DNA of 64,000 nucleotides from G963663315 sp965231905 (GTDB taxonomy: Bacteria > Pseudomonadota > Gammaproteobacteria > Arenicellales > Poriferihabitantaceae): positions 372,001 to 436,000 of the forward strand of contig CBDDOO010000002.1 of the NCBI GenBank assembly GCA_965231905.1. Direction: 5' to 3'. The position numbers were made by a program, and so were the translations under genes. Below are positions 9,270 to 18,512 of this stretch, piece by piece (the first letter of the stretch is position 1; each line of letters opens with the position of its first letter). Under the pieces are notes generated by a model, which saw only the letters and a list, made by a program, of their open reading frames with translations, had not been told where the DNA came from and did not search any database.

Positions 9270-10409
9270 CTACGCCACCGAACAGGGACCGTCCCTGAAC
9301 AAACGCCTCGCAGACTCCGTGTCTCCATCCAGCAACTTCGCGGACAAATCAATCACCCGCCCGGCCGCAACCTGAGCAGACCATTCATTCATCATTCGCT
9401 GATGACCCAGCCGCCCCATATCCAGCAGCCGGTCGCGGTCGGTTGTCACAATCTCATCCAGCGCTCCATTCAGGGTTTCATCATCGTATAAAAATCCGCT
9501 TTTTCCATGCTCCACCAGCCACGGCGCGGCTCCTGATTCACGGTTGGCCATCACACAGCAACCGCAACCCAGAGCTTCATTTACCACCATACCCCAGCCT
9601 TCACCGCGGTTCGAGGTCATCAGAAACAGGTCCGAGTCCAGCATGCGCCGCCTGACTTCATCCTGATTTTGCCACCCCGTCAGGGTGACGTAACTGTCCA
9701 TTCCCGATTGACGGATGAGCTGTTCAATCGACGGGCGCAACTCGCCATCGCCGATCATCGTCATAAGAACCTCCATGCCCCGCTGGCGCAGTCCACAAGC
9801 GATTGTCAGCGCCTGGCGCGGTTGCTTGAGCGGGATAAAACTCGCGCACCAAAGCAATGAAACCGAATCGCCCCGATGTTGTTTTACCCGGTATTCAGGT
9901 GTATCCATGAAGTATCCAAACTTCCAGCTTCGGCCTTGAAAAATGCCCAGCCCATTCAAATCCTGTGCCGCCCGGGCGCCAATCGCCAGGAAGTGATAGT
10001 TTTCCCGGTTGGCGACCGAGTAGTAGTTTTTATACAGACGCGGGAGCCGTGTTATCCGGCGTCTTATGGTTGGAGGTTTTTTCCAAAACCGTTCCTGTTT
10101 GGCAAAGGTCAATTTACCCTGTTTGATGCGCTCACGTACATACCGGATTGGAAAGGCTCCCTGTATCACCACATCGGCCTGATCAATCCAGCGCAGCGCT
10201 TCCATTTTTGTTTTATCCGATTCCCAGAACCGGATGATGAATGGTTCGTTGAAATCGTCGTCATCAGACCACCTCATCACAAGGCGTTCTTCGGGTACGG
10301 TTTTAAGGAATACAGCGCGGAAATTGTCGACCCCCAACAACTTTGCCATGGCCCGCGCAAAATCCATTTGATGATGAGACGCTATGTTTGTTAAAAGGAC
10401 GACTTTCAC
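9270..10409 (-). CDS. Glycosyltransferase, GT4-like
   Basis: A 379-residue GT-B fold protein. The C-terminal half has SLLWCASFIPLKQPRQALTIA, then MIGDGELRPSIEQLI, YVTLTGWQNQDEV and SNRGEGWGMVVNEALGCG. The last contains the E-x7-E region that contacts the nucleotide sugar in family GT4 enzymes. It probably transfers a sugar to a cell-surface glycan; donor and acceptor cannot be read. It is divergent from the BioC-like gene and has no other polysaccharide genes beside it, which is unusual for surface-glycan transferases. Start ATG 10409 gives MKVVLLTNIASHH, a typical first beta-strand. Confidence 0.85.
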   Translation of the reverse strand: MKVVLLTNIASHHQMDFARAMAKLLGVDNFRAVFLKTVPEERLVMRWSDDDDFNEPFIIRFWESDKTKMEALRWIDQADVVIQGAFPIRYVRERIKQGKLTFAKQERFWKKPPTIRRRITRLPRLYKNYYSVANRENYHFLAIGARAAQDLNGLGIFQGRSWKFGYFMDTPEYRVKQHRGDSVSLLWCASFIPLKQPRQALTIACGLRQRGMEVLMTMIGDGELRPSIEQLIRQSGMDSYVTLTGWQNQDEVRRRMLDSDLFLMTSNRGEGWGMVVNEALGCGCCVMANRESGAAPWLVEHGKSGFLYDDETLNGALDEIVTTDRDRLLDMGRLGHQRMMNEWSAQVAAGRVIDLSAKLLDGDTESARRLFRDGPCSVA

Positions 10410-10475
10410 AGTTTATTCCTGTGTTAATTTATGGCTGAATTGTCGCATGGTTGCCGCGGAGCGTTCGAACACAAT

Positions 10476-11267
10476 ATGAAACTTGATCTGGACAAATTCA
10501 CCATTGCGAGGAGGAGATTTTCCAGGGACCAGGCAGGCATGGCCTGGTTGATGGAACCCATCCGCAGGGAACTTGCGGAGCGAGCAAGTCTGGCGCGGCC
10601 ATCGCCGGGGGCCATTCTGGTACTTGATTTCGAGCATGGCTGTCTTGAATTTCCGGAAGCCGGGCAGGTTGAATACTCCAGTCTGTTTGATCCCGGTCCG
10701 GGCAACCTCCAGTCAGTCTCCCCGATTATCACACTACCCCGTACCGGGGCCTTGTTCGATTGCGTGGTGAGTAATTTGCAGGGGACCTGGTTTGAGTTCG
10801 ACCCATTCATCCGGCAAGTGAAACAGGTCTTGAAACCGGGAGGGATTTTTTGTTTTTCCGCATTTGGCCCCGATACACTGGCCGAAATTTATCACGCCTG
10901 GAAAAAGGTGGATGACTGCCCCCATGTTCATCCGTTTATCGACATGCACCACCTGGGGGATACCCTGTTGAAATCCGGTTTTGAAAAACCCATCGTAGAT
11001 ACGGACTGGGTGCAGGTCGAGTATGCGGACTGTATGACCGTGATCTCGGATTTGCGAAGTGAAGGGTTTATCAATCTGCATGCCGAGCGTAGAAAATCAC
11101 TCACTGGCCCGCAACGATTCAGACAATTTGAAAGTCATCTGCCAAAGCGGACGGAAAACGGGGAGCGGGTGATGATCACGTTTGAAATCATTTACGGGTA
11201 CGCGCAAAAACCCCGGCGCCCGGAAGGACAGGTTCTGGTCAGTCCGCCGGCGGCCATCTCCCATTGA
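10476..11267 (+). CDS. BioC-like methyltransferase-fold protein with degraded SAM motif
   Basis: A 263-residue protein. The C-terminal half closely follows BioC (malonyl-ACP O-methyltransferase): LKPGGIFCFSAFGPDTLAEI, then HPFIDMHHLGDTLLKSGF and VISDLRSEGFINLH. The N-terminus LDLDKFTIARRRFSRDQAG is also BioC-like. The place where the SAM-binding GxGxG motif should be reads VLDFEHGC, without the glycines, and the segment after it is short. It may therefore have lost catalysis or bind SAM differently. An ATG at 10431 would add 15 residues; 10476 matches family N-termini better. No other bio genes are nearby. Confidence 0.65.
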   Translation: MKLDLDKFTIARRRFSRDQAGMAWLMEPIRRELAERASLARPSPGAILVLDFEHGCLEFPEAGQVEYSSLFDPGPGNLQSVSPIITLPRTGALFDCVVSNLQGTWFEFDPFIRQVKQVLKPGGIFCFSAFGPDTLAEIYHAWKKVDDCPHVHPFIDMHHLGDTLLKSGFEKPIVDTDWVQVEYADCMTVISDLRSEGFINLHAERRKSLTGPQRFRQFESHLPKRTENGERVMITFEIIYGYAQKPRRPEGQVLVSPPAAISH

Positions 11268-11362
11268 CCCGGATTCGACAATCGGACAACCACAGGGATT
11301 ATCCCTGCGATTCCGGTATACTTATCTCCCAACACTCATCCGACCAGCCCGAATCGAAGACC

Positions 11363-13345
11363 ATGCCTGTAACCGAACTCGAAAATGTTTTTATCCCGCT
11401 TGGCGACGGGCGTCACCTGTCTGCCCGCATCTGGCTTCCCGATGATGCCTCAGGTTCCCCGGTTCCGGCGATTCTCGAATATCTGCCTTACCGCAAGCGC
11501 GATGGAACCGCGTACCGGGATGAAGGCAATTATCCGGTATTTGCAGAGGCTGGATACGCCGGTGTGAGGGTCGATATTTCCGGGACGGGTGAATCCGATG
11601 GCGATTTTGATGATGAATATTCGCCCCGCGAACTTGCCGATGCGCTTGAGGTCATTGACTGGATCGCAAGTCAACCCTGGTGCGACGGCAATCTCGGCAT
11701 GATGGGTATTTCCTGGGGTGGATTCAACAGCCTCCAGGTTGCCGCGCTGCAACCGGCGCCCTTGAAGGCGGTGATCGCAGTGGGTACGACTGTAGACCGC
11801 TATAATGATGATATTCATTACAAAAACGGGTGTCATCTCTATTCCAATTTCACATGGTCCAGCACGATGTTGTGTTATACCTCCCGTCCGCCGGATCCTT
11901 TGCTGGTGGGCGACCGATGGAAGGAAATGTGGAAGCATCGGCTCGATACCCAGCCCTATCCGATGGAAATCTGGCTGGCTCACCAGCGCCGGGATGAATA
12001 CTGGAAACACGGTTCGGTGGGGGAAAATTACGGGGACATCAGGATTCCTTCTCTGGTCATCAGTGGGTGGGCGGACCTGTATATCAACGCTCCTCCCGCG
12101 ATGGCGGCGAACAACCGGTTGTCACGGGCGATCAATGGCCCGTGGATCCATAAATATCCGCATATTGCATGGCCAAAGCCGGGAATGGATTTCCTTGCGC
12201 AAGCCATTTGCTGGTGGGACCAGTGGTTACGGGGGCAGGACAGTCAGGCCATGCAGAATCCGGCCTATACCGCCTGGATTTCGGAAGGCGTGCGCCCCGG
12301 AGGATATCGTGATTTCGAACCGGGCCGCTGGGTGGCCGAAGACAACTGGCCGTCCGCAAACATTTCAACATCCACGCTTTACCTGACAGCCGATCATGCC
12401 CTGAAAAACCAGCCGCAAGATGCGCAAGTGATGTCGATATGCTCTCCCCAGGATTGCGGGGTTTCCTGTGGCGAGGCGTTCCCGCTCAAGCCCGATTCAG
12501 AACTGTCGGGAGACCAGCGTATCGACGATGCGGGGTCCCTTGTTTTTGAAACCGGGATACTGGATCAATCCCTCGATATCCTGGGCCGCCCGAGGATATT
12601 TCTGAGGCTGTCGATTGATAAACCGATTGGCAATATCGCGGTCAGGCTGAATGACGTGCACCCGGATGGACTCAGCCACCGGGTAAGCTGGGGTGTGCTC
12701 AACCTTGCGCATCGCTCGGGAAATGAAAATCCGGTCGCCATGCGCCCCGGAGAATATGAAGACGTGGAACTGCTTCTCAACGAATGCGGTTATCGTTTCC
12801 TTGCGAATCACAAACTGCGAATCTCGATCTCGACTGCATACTGGCCGATGGTGATGCCACCGCCTGCGGTGGTTACCGCGAGTATCCAACCGGGTCGGGA
12901 TTCTTTCCTGGAACTGCCGGTTCGGCGGGGAAACGACCGCATCGAGCCAGCCGCGCCGGATGCGAACCCAAGACCGGATTACCTGTGTCACCGTCAGCCC
13001 GATTATGCGCGCTCAGTGGAAAAGGATTTGCAGCGGAACCGGACCCGGTACCGGGTTTACGATGATTCCGGCGATTATCAGGTGGCAGGCCATGGCATGC
13101 GGACACGATATACTCACGAGGATATCTGGAGTATTTGTCTGGACGACCCACTGACCGCAAAGGCAACCAGCGTCTTCACCTGTTATATGCAAAGGGATGA
13201 CTGGAAGATTCGGACGGTTTGCGAAAGCAGTTACCGGTGCGATGCCAAAAACTATTATCTGCGGGCAACGGTGACCGCTTATACAGGCGATGCCCAATTC
13301 AACCGACGAGACTGGGAGAAAGTGATTCCGCGCGATTTCACCTGA
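11363..13345 (+). CDS. CocE/NonD family hydrolase (X-Pro dipeptidyl-peptidase S15 fold)
   Basis: A 660-residue serine hydrolase. The alpha/beta-hydrolase domain carries the nucleophile elbow GISWGG with Ser at residue 117, and later GPWIHKYPHIAWP as the likely catalytic-His region. The C-terminal part (about 380-560) is the jelly-roll domain of the CocE/S15 family (RIFLRLSID..., AVRLNDVHPDG). Family members cleave esters, amides or X-Pro dipeptides; the substrate here is unknown. No signal peptide is seen, so it is probably cytoplasmic. ATG 11363 begins MPVTELENVFIPLGDG; a TTG at 11264 would overlap the upstream gene and is disfavoured. Confidence 0.88.
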   Translation: MPVTELENVFIPLGDGRHLSARIWLPDDASGSPVPAILEYLPYRKRDGTAYRDEGNYPVFAEAGYAGVRVDISGTGESDGDFDDEYSPRELADALEVIDWIASQPWCDGNLGMMGISWGGFNSLQVAALQPAPLKAVIAVGTTVDRYNDDIHYKNGCHLYSNFTWSSTMLCYTSRPPDPLLVGDRWKEMWKHRLDTQPYPMEIWLAHQRRDEYWKHGSVGENYGDIRIPSLVISGWADLYINAPPAMAANNRLSRAINGPWIHKYPHIAWPKPGMDFLAQAICWWDQWLRGQDSQAMQNPAYTAWISEGVRPGGYRDFEPGRWVAEDNWPSANISTSTLYLTADHALKNQPQDAQVMSICSPQDCGVSCGEAFPLKPDSELSGDQRIDDAGSLVFETGILDQSLDILGRPRIFLRLSIDKPIGNIAVRLNDVHPDGLSHRVSWGVLNLAHRSGNENPVAMRPGEYEDVELLLNECGYRFLANHKLRISISTAYWPMVMPPPAVVTASIQPGRDSFLELPVRRGNDRIEPAAPDANPRPDYLCHRQPDYARSVEKDLQRNRTRYRVYDDSGDYQVAGHGMRTRYTHEDIWSICLDDPLTAKATSVFTCYMQRDDWKIRTVCESSYRCDAKNYYLRATVTAYTGDAQFNRRDWEKVIPRDFT

Positions 13346-13408
13346 CTGGCCCGCCGCGAACGCTTCTTAAAAAGGAAGAGACGTGCGCGGGGGTGTGGAT
13401 TTGAACCC

Positions 13409-14071
13409 TCAGGCTCCGGCCTTTTCCAGCTCAAGCCACTCTTTCAGGGAACTTCCGAATGGAATCATGACGTGGGTCCGGTAGGAGTCCCGCTGTTGCA
13501 GTTGGTTGTACCAGGCTTCGATATTGGGTAAGGACGGGCGCTCGATATTCAGGTGGTAATAGCGATACAGGATGGCTCCAAGCGGGATGTCCGCCATGGT
13601 GAAATCATCGCCCAGGACGAATTGCCTGTTTTCAAGGTGGTGGTCCAGGATTTTCAGTTTCTCTCCGGTGAGTCGGGCGCTTGCGCGGATCTGCTCATGG
13701 TTCTGTTCCTCTTCCGGTGTTCGCACCAACCCCCAGAACGCGGGATAAAGGCTCGGCATTACAGTCGATTTGAACCACTCCATCCATTGGTCTGCCAACG
13801 CGCACTGTTGCGGGTCCGAAGGGTACAGGGAGCCGTTGCCGTATTGCCTGCACAGATATCGAATAATGGAATTGGATTCCCACAGGATAAAGCCGTTATC
13901 GTTCATGGCGGGAACCAGACGATTGGGATTGATGGCGCCGTACTCGCTCGAATCCAGCCCGCCGAATGTGCCGCCGATGTTGTGTCGGACGTGTTCAAGT
14001 TTCAGCTCTCCGGCAGTCCATAAGACCGGGATGACGTTACTGGAATTTTTCCTGCCCAGGATTTCTAACAT
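13409..14071 (-). CDS. Glutathione S-transferase family protein
   Basis: A 220-residue protein with the N-terminal thioredoxin-like domain (MLEILGRKNSSNVIPVLWTAGEL, then NRLVPAMNDNGFILWESNSIIRYL, the cis-Pro and ES glutathione-binding motif) and the alpha-helical C-terminal domain with the N-capping region FTMADIPLG. It conjugates or reduces small substrates with glutathione; the specific role is unknown. ATG 14071 is chosen because GGAG lies 7 bases upstream. It follows the aminotransferase gene on the same strand with a 61-base gap, so they may be co-transcribed. Confidence 0.88.
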   Translation of the reverse strand: MLEILGRKNSSNVIPVLWTAGELKLEHVRHNIGGTFGGLDSSEYGAINPNRLVPAMNDNGFILWESNSIIRYLCRQYGNGSLYPSDPQQCALADQWMEWFKSTVMPSLYPAFWGLVRTPEEEQNHEQIRASARLTGEKLKILDHHLENRQFVLGDDFTMADIPLGAILYRYYHLNIERPSLPNIEAWYNQLQQRDSYRTHVMIPFGSSLKEWLELEKAGA

Positions 14072-14132
14072 AAGGAGTCTCCAAATATATGGTATATGGG
14101 TTGAATGGTTTGATTGGCGCCAAGCCACAATC

Positions 14133-15284
14133 CTACAGGTTATTAATGATGTCTGCGGCCTGTTTCAGGGTCTCGTCCTGCTTGGCAAAACAGAATCGAA
14201 TCATTTTACTGTCGGGCGGTTCCTTGTAGAACGGGGACAATGGAATCACCGCCACTCCTTTTTCCTGTGTCATCCAGTTGGCGAATTCGATATCTGTCTT
14301 ATCCGAAATCCGGCTGTAGTCGGCCAGTTGGAAGTAGGTTCCGGCCGACGGCGGCAGCTTGAATCTCGAGCTTGCGATCATCCGGCAGAACAGATCCCTT
14401 TTTTGTTGGTAAAACGCCCCGAGTTGCTGATAGTTCTGTGGATTGGATTCGAGAAAATCCGCGATCGCCCATTGCATCGGGGTTGGCGTGGTGAACACAT
14501 TGAATTGATGAATCTTGCGAAACTCTGCGGTCAGTCCGGCAGGGGCGATACAATACCCGATCTTCCAGCCGGTCACGTGATAGGTTTTGCCGAAGGAAAA
14601 GACCGCCATTGACCTCTTGCGGAGTTCATCATGGGTCAGTACGCTGGCATGCTCCCGGCCATCGAAGATTATGTGTTCATACACTTCATCGCTGAGCACA
14701 AAACAATTCGACGGGCGTATTGCCGTGGCCAGACTATCGAGATCTTCCCGTTGTAATACGCTGGCGCTCGGGTTATGCGGCGAGTTGATGATAATCAGGC
14801 GCGTGTTGCTGTTGAGCTTTTGTTGCACGGCCTGCCAGTCAATACTGTAGTCTGGCAGGTGGAGCGGTATGTGAATGGTTTTGCCTCCGGCCAGGGAAAT
14901 CGCTGGCTGGTATGAGTCGTAAGCCGGGTCGAATACGATGACTTCATCGCCGGGCCGCACGACACAATGGATCGCACAAAACAGGGCTTCGGTGGCGCCG
15001 CTGGTTATGGTGATTTCCGATTCACTGTCGATATCAATCTGACTGTTGATTTTCAGTTTGCGGGAAATGGCAGCGCGTAGTTCGGGTATGCCAATCATCG
15101 GCGGATACTGATTCCTGCCGTTACGAAGGTAATAGTCGACACGGTCAATCAGACCTTCATCGGGTTCAAAATCCGGAAACCCCTGGGACAGGTTGATGGC
15201 TCCATAATCCTGCGCCATTTTTGACATAATTGTAAAAATGGTTGTGCCGGCGTCGGGTAACTTGCTATCGAGTTTTAACAACAT
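14133..15284 (-). CDS. Methionine-type aminotransferase, YbdL-like
   Basis: PLP-dependent class I/II aminotransferase, 383 residues. It begins LDSKLPDAGTTIFTIMSKMA and carries INLSQGFPDF, TSGATEALFCAI, SPHNPSA, LSDEVYEH and SFGKTYHVTGWK, in which the lysine of SFGK forms the Schiff base. These blocks follow E. coli YbdL, which transaminates methionine, phenylalanine and histidine, closely from end to end. ATG 15284 is used; the frame upstream to 15353 overlaps the divergent xthA promoter region. The role is probably amino-acid or methylthio salvage. Confidence 0.88.
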   Translation of the reverse strand: MLLKLDSKLPDAGTTIFTIMSKMAQDYGAINLSQGFPDFEPDEGLIDRVDYYLRNGRNQYPPMIGIPELRAAISRKLKINSQIDIDSESEITITSGATEALFCAIHCVVRPGDEVIVFDPAYDSYQPAISLAGGKTIHIPLHLPDYSIDWQAVQQKLNSNTRLIIINSPHNPSASVLQREDLDSLATAIRPSNCFVLSDEVYEHIIFDGREHASVLTHDELRKRSMAVFSFGKTYHVTGWKIGYCIAPAGLTAEFRKIHQFNVFTTPTPMQWAIADFLESNPQNYQQLGAFYQQKRDLFCRMIASSRFKLPPSAGTYFQLADYSRISDKTDIEFANWMTQEKGVAVIPLSPFYKEPPDSKMIRFCFAKQDETLKQAADIINNL

Positions 15285-15370
15285 GTTTGAAGATTGTATG
15301 TATATAAGGTATATCCGTTGACGCATTCGCTGTGTACAATCTGTGTTTCGCAACAGCTTGGGTGGGATAT

Positions 15371-16174
15371 TTGAAAATTATTACCTGGAATGTGAATGGC
15401 ATCCGCGCGGTCGAGCGCAAGGGGGAAATCCAGAATTTTATCATAAGCCATGATCCTGATGTATTTATGATCCAGGAGATCAAGGGGTCTGTCGATCAAT
15501 TCAGCCCCTGGTTGACTGCCCACGACGACTATCACCAGTACTACAGCAGCGCCCGGAAAAAGGGTTATGCGGGCACCTCGTTATGGGTGAAGAAACCTCT
15601 GCTCGAAAAACTTGAAGGCGTGGAGTTTGCAACTGCGATACCGAATGCGCCGAATGCGGACGAGGGCCGGATCTGTCACTTTTCCTTTACCTTGCGTGGA
15701 GAGCATTGGGATCTTTTTTCGATCTATTTCCCGAACGGTGGCAAGAGCGAGCAGGCCTGGCGGGAAAAACTGGTGTTTTATGACTGCGTTCATGCCTGGA
15801 TGTCCGAATTACGCCAGCAGGGCCGGGTGGCGCTGATCGGTGGGGATATGAATGTGGCCCACCAGGAAATTGATCTCGCGCGCCCAAAGGAGAACGATGG
15901 CAAAATCGGCTTTCACCCGAAAGAACGCGCCTGGATGAATGGTCTGGTCGAAGATGGCTGGGTGGATGTCTGGAGGGAGAGAAATCCCGGTGTCACTGAT
16001 GTCTATTCCTGGTGGCATGCGATTTCCCGCGGGCGGATGCGCAACGTCGGTTGGCGCATTGATTATTTTCTGATGGATCAATCTGACATGAAACGGGTGA
16101 AGCAGATCGAGTATCTGAATGACCAGATGGGGTCGGACCATTGCCCGCTTTCGATGACTTTGGAAATAACATGA
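15371..16174 (+). CDS. xthA: Exodeoxyribonuclease III
   Basis: AP endonuclease and 3'-5' exonuclease of base excision repair, 267 residues from a TTG start (MKIITWNVNGIRA). Active-site residues visible are Asn7, Glu36 in IQEIK, the GGDMNVAH block (Asp-x-Asn) and the terminal GSDHCPL (Asp-His). The TTG at 15371 is selected because TGGGTGGGA lies just upstream and because family N-termini begin exactly here; an upstream frame to 15332 would add 13 unconserved residues. Its stop overlaps the next gene's ATG by 4 bases (16171-16174). Confidence 0.93.
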   Translation: MKIITWNVNGIRAVERKGEIQNFIISHDPDVFMIQEIKGSVDQFSPWLTAHDDYHQYYSSARKKGYAGTSLWVKKPLLEKLEGVEFATAIPNAPNADEGRICHFSFTLRGEHWDLFSIYFPNGGKSEQAWREKLVFYDCVHAWMSELRQQGRVALIGGDMNVAHQEIDLARPKENDGKIGFHPKERAWMNGLVEDGWVDVWRERNPGVTDVYSWWHAISRGRMRNVGWRIDYFLMDQSDMKRVKQIEYLNDQMGSDHCPLSMTLEIT

Positions 16175-17322
16175 ATATGAACTGGAACTACCCTACTGCC
16201 ATGCGAGTCGGCGTCGGACGGGTCCATGAAATCGCCGAAGTCTGTAAAGCGTACGATATGACCGCCCCGCTGCTGGTCACCGACCCGGGTATCGCCGAAT
16301 TGCCGATGACCCGGGAAATCGTCGATATCTGCCGTTGCGCCGGATTGGGAATTCAGGTTTTCAGTGATGTCAAACCCAACCCTTGCGGGGAGAATGTCGC
16401 GGATGGCGTAGCCGCGTACAAGGCCGGGAATCATGACGGCGTGATCGCCCTGGGAGGCGGCAGCGGTCTGGACGCCGGCAAGGCGGTTGCCGTCATTGCC
16501 GAGCAAAAATGCAGTTTATGGGACCTGGAGGACGAAGGGGATAACTGGATGCGGGCGGATGCTGACAGGATTGCTCCGGTCGTGGCCATTCCCACTACCG
16601 CCGGCACCGGCTCGGAAGTTGGTCGCGCCGCAGTTCTTGTCAAGCAGGACGAGCATCGCAAAGTCATCGTATTTCATCCCGACATGTGCCCGGATTGTGT
16701 GATATTGGACCCCGAACTGACCGTCGGTTTGCCGCCGATGCTGACCGCGGCGACTGGCATGGATGCACTGTCCCACAATCTTGAGGCTTTTTGTTCCCCA
16801 CTGTTTCATCCAATGGCGGAGGGGATTGCGCTGGAAGGAATCCGGATGATCCGGGAAAGCCTGCCGTCCGCGGTTGTCGACGGCGGCGATATTGAGGCGA
16901 GAACCCGAATGCTGGTGGCTTCCTCAATGGGAGCGACCGCGTTTCAGCGCGGCCTCGGCGCCATGCACGCGCTGGCCCATCCATTGGGCGCAATTTACGA
17001 CGCGCATCATGGAACGCTGAACGCCATCCTGATGCCTTATGTGCTGATAGCCAATAAATCCGCCATTACAGAACCGATTGAGAGGCTTTCCCGTTATCTC
17101 GGACTCAAACCGGGGTTTGATCCCTTTCTCGAATGGGTGATGGAACTACGCGCCGGTATCGGTATCCCGAACACATTGCAGGAAATCAATATTGGCGATG
17201 ATCGAATGGAGGAAATCGGTGAAATGGCGGTCGCTGACCCTTCGGCTGGCACCAACCCCATCGCCTTCGATGCAAAAACATACAGCACAGTGGCCGCCAA
17301 TGCGGTTCACGGCAGATTTTGA
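16171..17322 (+). CDS. Iron-containing alcohol dehydrogenase
   Basis: A 383-residue class III (Fe-dependent) dehydrogenase. It has the NAD-binding GGGSGLDAGKAVA motif, the family block PTTAGTGSEVGRAAVL, and metal ligands in GMDALSHNLEAF (Asp, His) and MHALAHPLGAIYDAHHGTLNAIL (two His). It oxidises or reduces an alcohol/aldehyde pair with NAD(P); substrate unknown. Coupled to xthA by an ATGA overlap, an unexpected pairing that probably reflects operon sharing, not function. Another start inside xthA (16141) is less likely because GGAA lies 5 bases before ATG 16171. Confidence 0.9.
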   Translation: MNMNWNYPTAMRVGVGRVHEIAEVCKAYDMTAPLLVTDPGIAELPMTREIVDICRCAGLGIQVFSDVKPNPCGENVADGVAAYKAGNHDGVIALGGGSGLDAGKAVAVIAEQKCSLWDLEDEGDNWMRADADRIAPVVAIPTTAGTGSEVGRAAVLVKQDEHRKVIVFHPDMCPDCVILDPELTVGLPPMLTAATGMDALSHNLEAFCSPLFHPMAEGIALEGIRMIRESLPSAVVDGGDIEARTRMLVASSMGATAFQRGLGAMHALAHPLGAIYDAHHGTLNAILMPYVLIANKSAITEPIERLSRYLGLKPGFDPFLEWVMELRAGIGIPNTLQEINIGDDRMEEIGEMAVADPSAGTNPIAFDAKTYSTVAANAVHGRF

Positions 17323-17342
17323 TCCCGGAACGCCTGGTCGGT

Positions 17343-18512
17343 CTACTGGCTGTAGCGTCGTATTCCGTAAACCAGGTAAATCAATGCAAAGGCGGCGGAT
17401 ACCCAGTAAATCGGGGTCAAGACCCAGGCGCCGGGTTCGATTCGGTATAACCAGTAACCCATCAGGCCAAAAACGACGACAATCGCCGCCTGGGAATAAT
17501 AGCTCTTCAAGACAAGATAGTCGTGCGAACAGGTCAGTTTTGCCAGGTCATAGAAGCGCTTGTTCATCGCCAGCCTGAAAAAGGCGGTACAGAAAGTGAT
17601 GACTACCAGGAACAGGTAGAGTACTTCCAGGCTGAGTGTGTCTTCGGTCAGCGCCCGGAACACCCAGGACAACGCATATAAAATGACCGCGATCCGATAG
17701 ATTCGATTGCGCCCGAGCCGGTCAATCGTATTTTTCAGCAAATAGAAGATAATACCGAAAATAATGGCCAGTGAAAGCACCATGACGCCGAGGCGGGAGA
17801 AGCTTTCGTGAACCAGCAAAAACAGGGTAATTACCCAGAAGAAACTCTCCGCAAACAGGAAAAAGCCGTCCAGCAGGAATATCAGCCGTGAGTTTTCATG
17901 GTCCCGGAATCCGACTACCTGTTTCAGACTCAAACAGTCATGCCGGGACAAAATGGCCGGGTAGTCCGGTCGATTCCAGGTGACCACGAAGTATCCGATC
18001 ACCGCCACCACTGCGGATACGGTCAGCAACCAGATGAGACCGGTTTTTTCCAGCAGAAACCCTCCAATCAGAATGCCGATTTGCAGCGAAAAGCCAACCA
18101 GAATTTGCAGGTTTCCATATTTGCGACCGGAGGATTCAACATCAATCAGATCAAAAAACAACGCGCGCAAGGTGGTCCAGTAAAAACAGTTGTAGATTCC
18201 ATACGTGACGCCCAGCGCCAGCAATGTTGGCCGGCTCATTTCCAACAGGTGCACATTGAAAATCAGGGCGATTTCCAGAATCAATGACAGCGCCACCAGT
18301 TGACCCAGCCCGATCATCAGCCGGAGCCGGTCCCACAACCACAAGCCGCAGCAAAAACCGATTCCAGCCAGTGAGATGAACATCGAAATATCCCCCAGAC
18401 CAAACTTCTGGTTCCACAGATAAACCGGGATGTAAAAAGGGAAAATTCCGATCAGCAGGGAATGCAGCCCCAGATACCGATTGAAGGTACGGCTGTCGGG
18501 CGGCGTTTTCAA
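17343..18512 (-). CDS. MFS transporter of the ATP-grasp operon
   Basis: A 389-residue integral membrane protein with about twelve hydrophobic segments in two halves separated by a cytoplasmic loop near residues 175-205 (WNRPDYPAILSRHDCLSLKQVVG). It is consistent with the major facilitator superfamily. Basic residues RDRLRL-type between spans 2 and 3 resemble the MFS loop motif but are divergent. Its ATG overlaps the stop of the upstream ATP-grasp gene by 4 bases, so the two are made together. It is plausibly the exporter of the operon's product; direction and substrate are inference. Confidence 0.8.
   Translation of the reverse strand: MKTPPDSRTFNRYLGLHSLLIGIFPFYIPVYLWNQKFGLGDISMFISLAGIGFCCGLWLWDRLRLMIGLGQLVALSLILEIALIFNVHLLEMSRPTLLALGVTYGIYNCFYWTTLRALFFDLIDVESSGRKYGNLQILVGFSLQIGILIGGFLLEKTGLIWLLTVSAVVAVIGYFVVTWNRPDYPAILSRHDCLSLKQVVGFRDHENSRLIFLLDGFFLFAESFFWVITLFLLVHESFSRLGVMVLSLAIIFGIIFYLLKNTIDRLGRNRIYRIAVILYALSWVFRALTEDTLSLEVLYLFLVVITFCTAFFRLAMNKRFYDLAKLTCSHDYLVLKSYYSQAAIVVVFGLMGYWLYRIEPGAWVLTPIYWVSAAFALIYLVYGIRRYSQ

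Noticed and set aside
13355..13385. Hairpin-like sequence between the CocE-type and GST genes
   Set aside because: The pairing is short and broken by mismatches, with no T-run.
13396..13413. T-arm-like sequence (GGGTTCAAATCC on the minus strand)
   Set aside because: It begins right after the stop of the GST gene, whose coding sequence occupies the positions where the rest of a tRNA would lie; no anticodon arm or acceptor stem fits.
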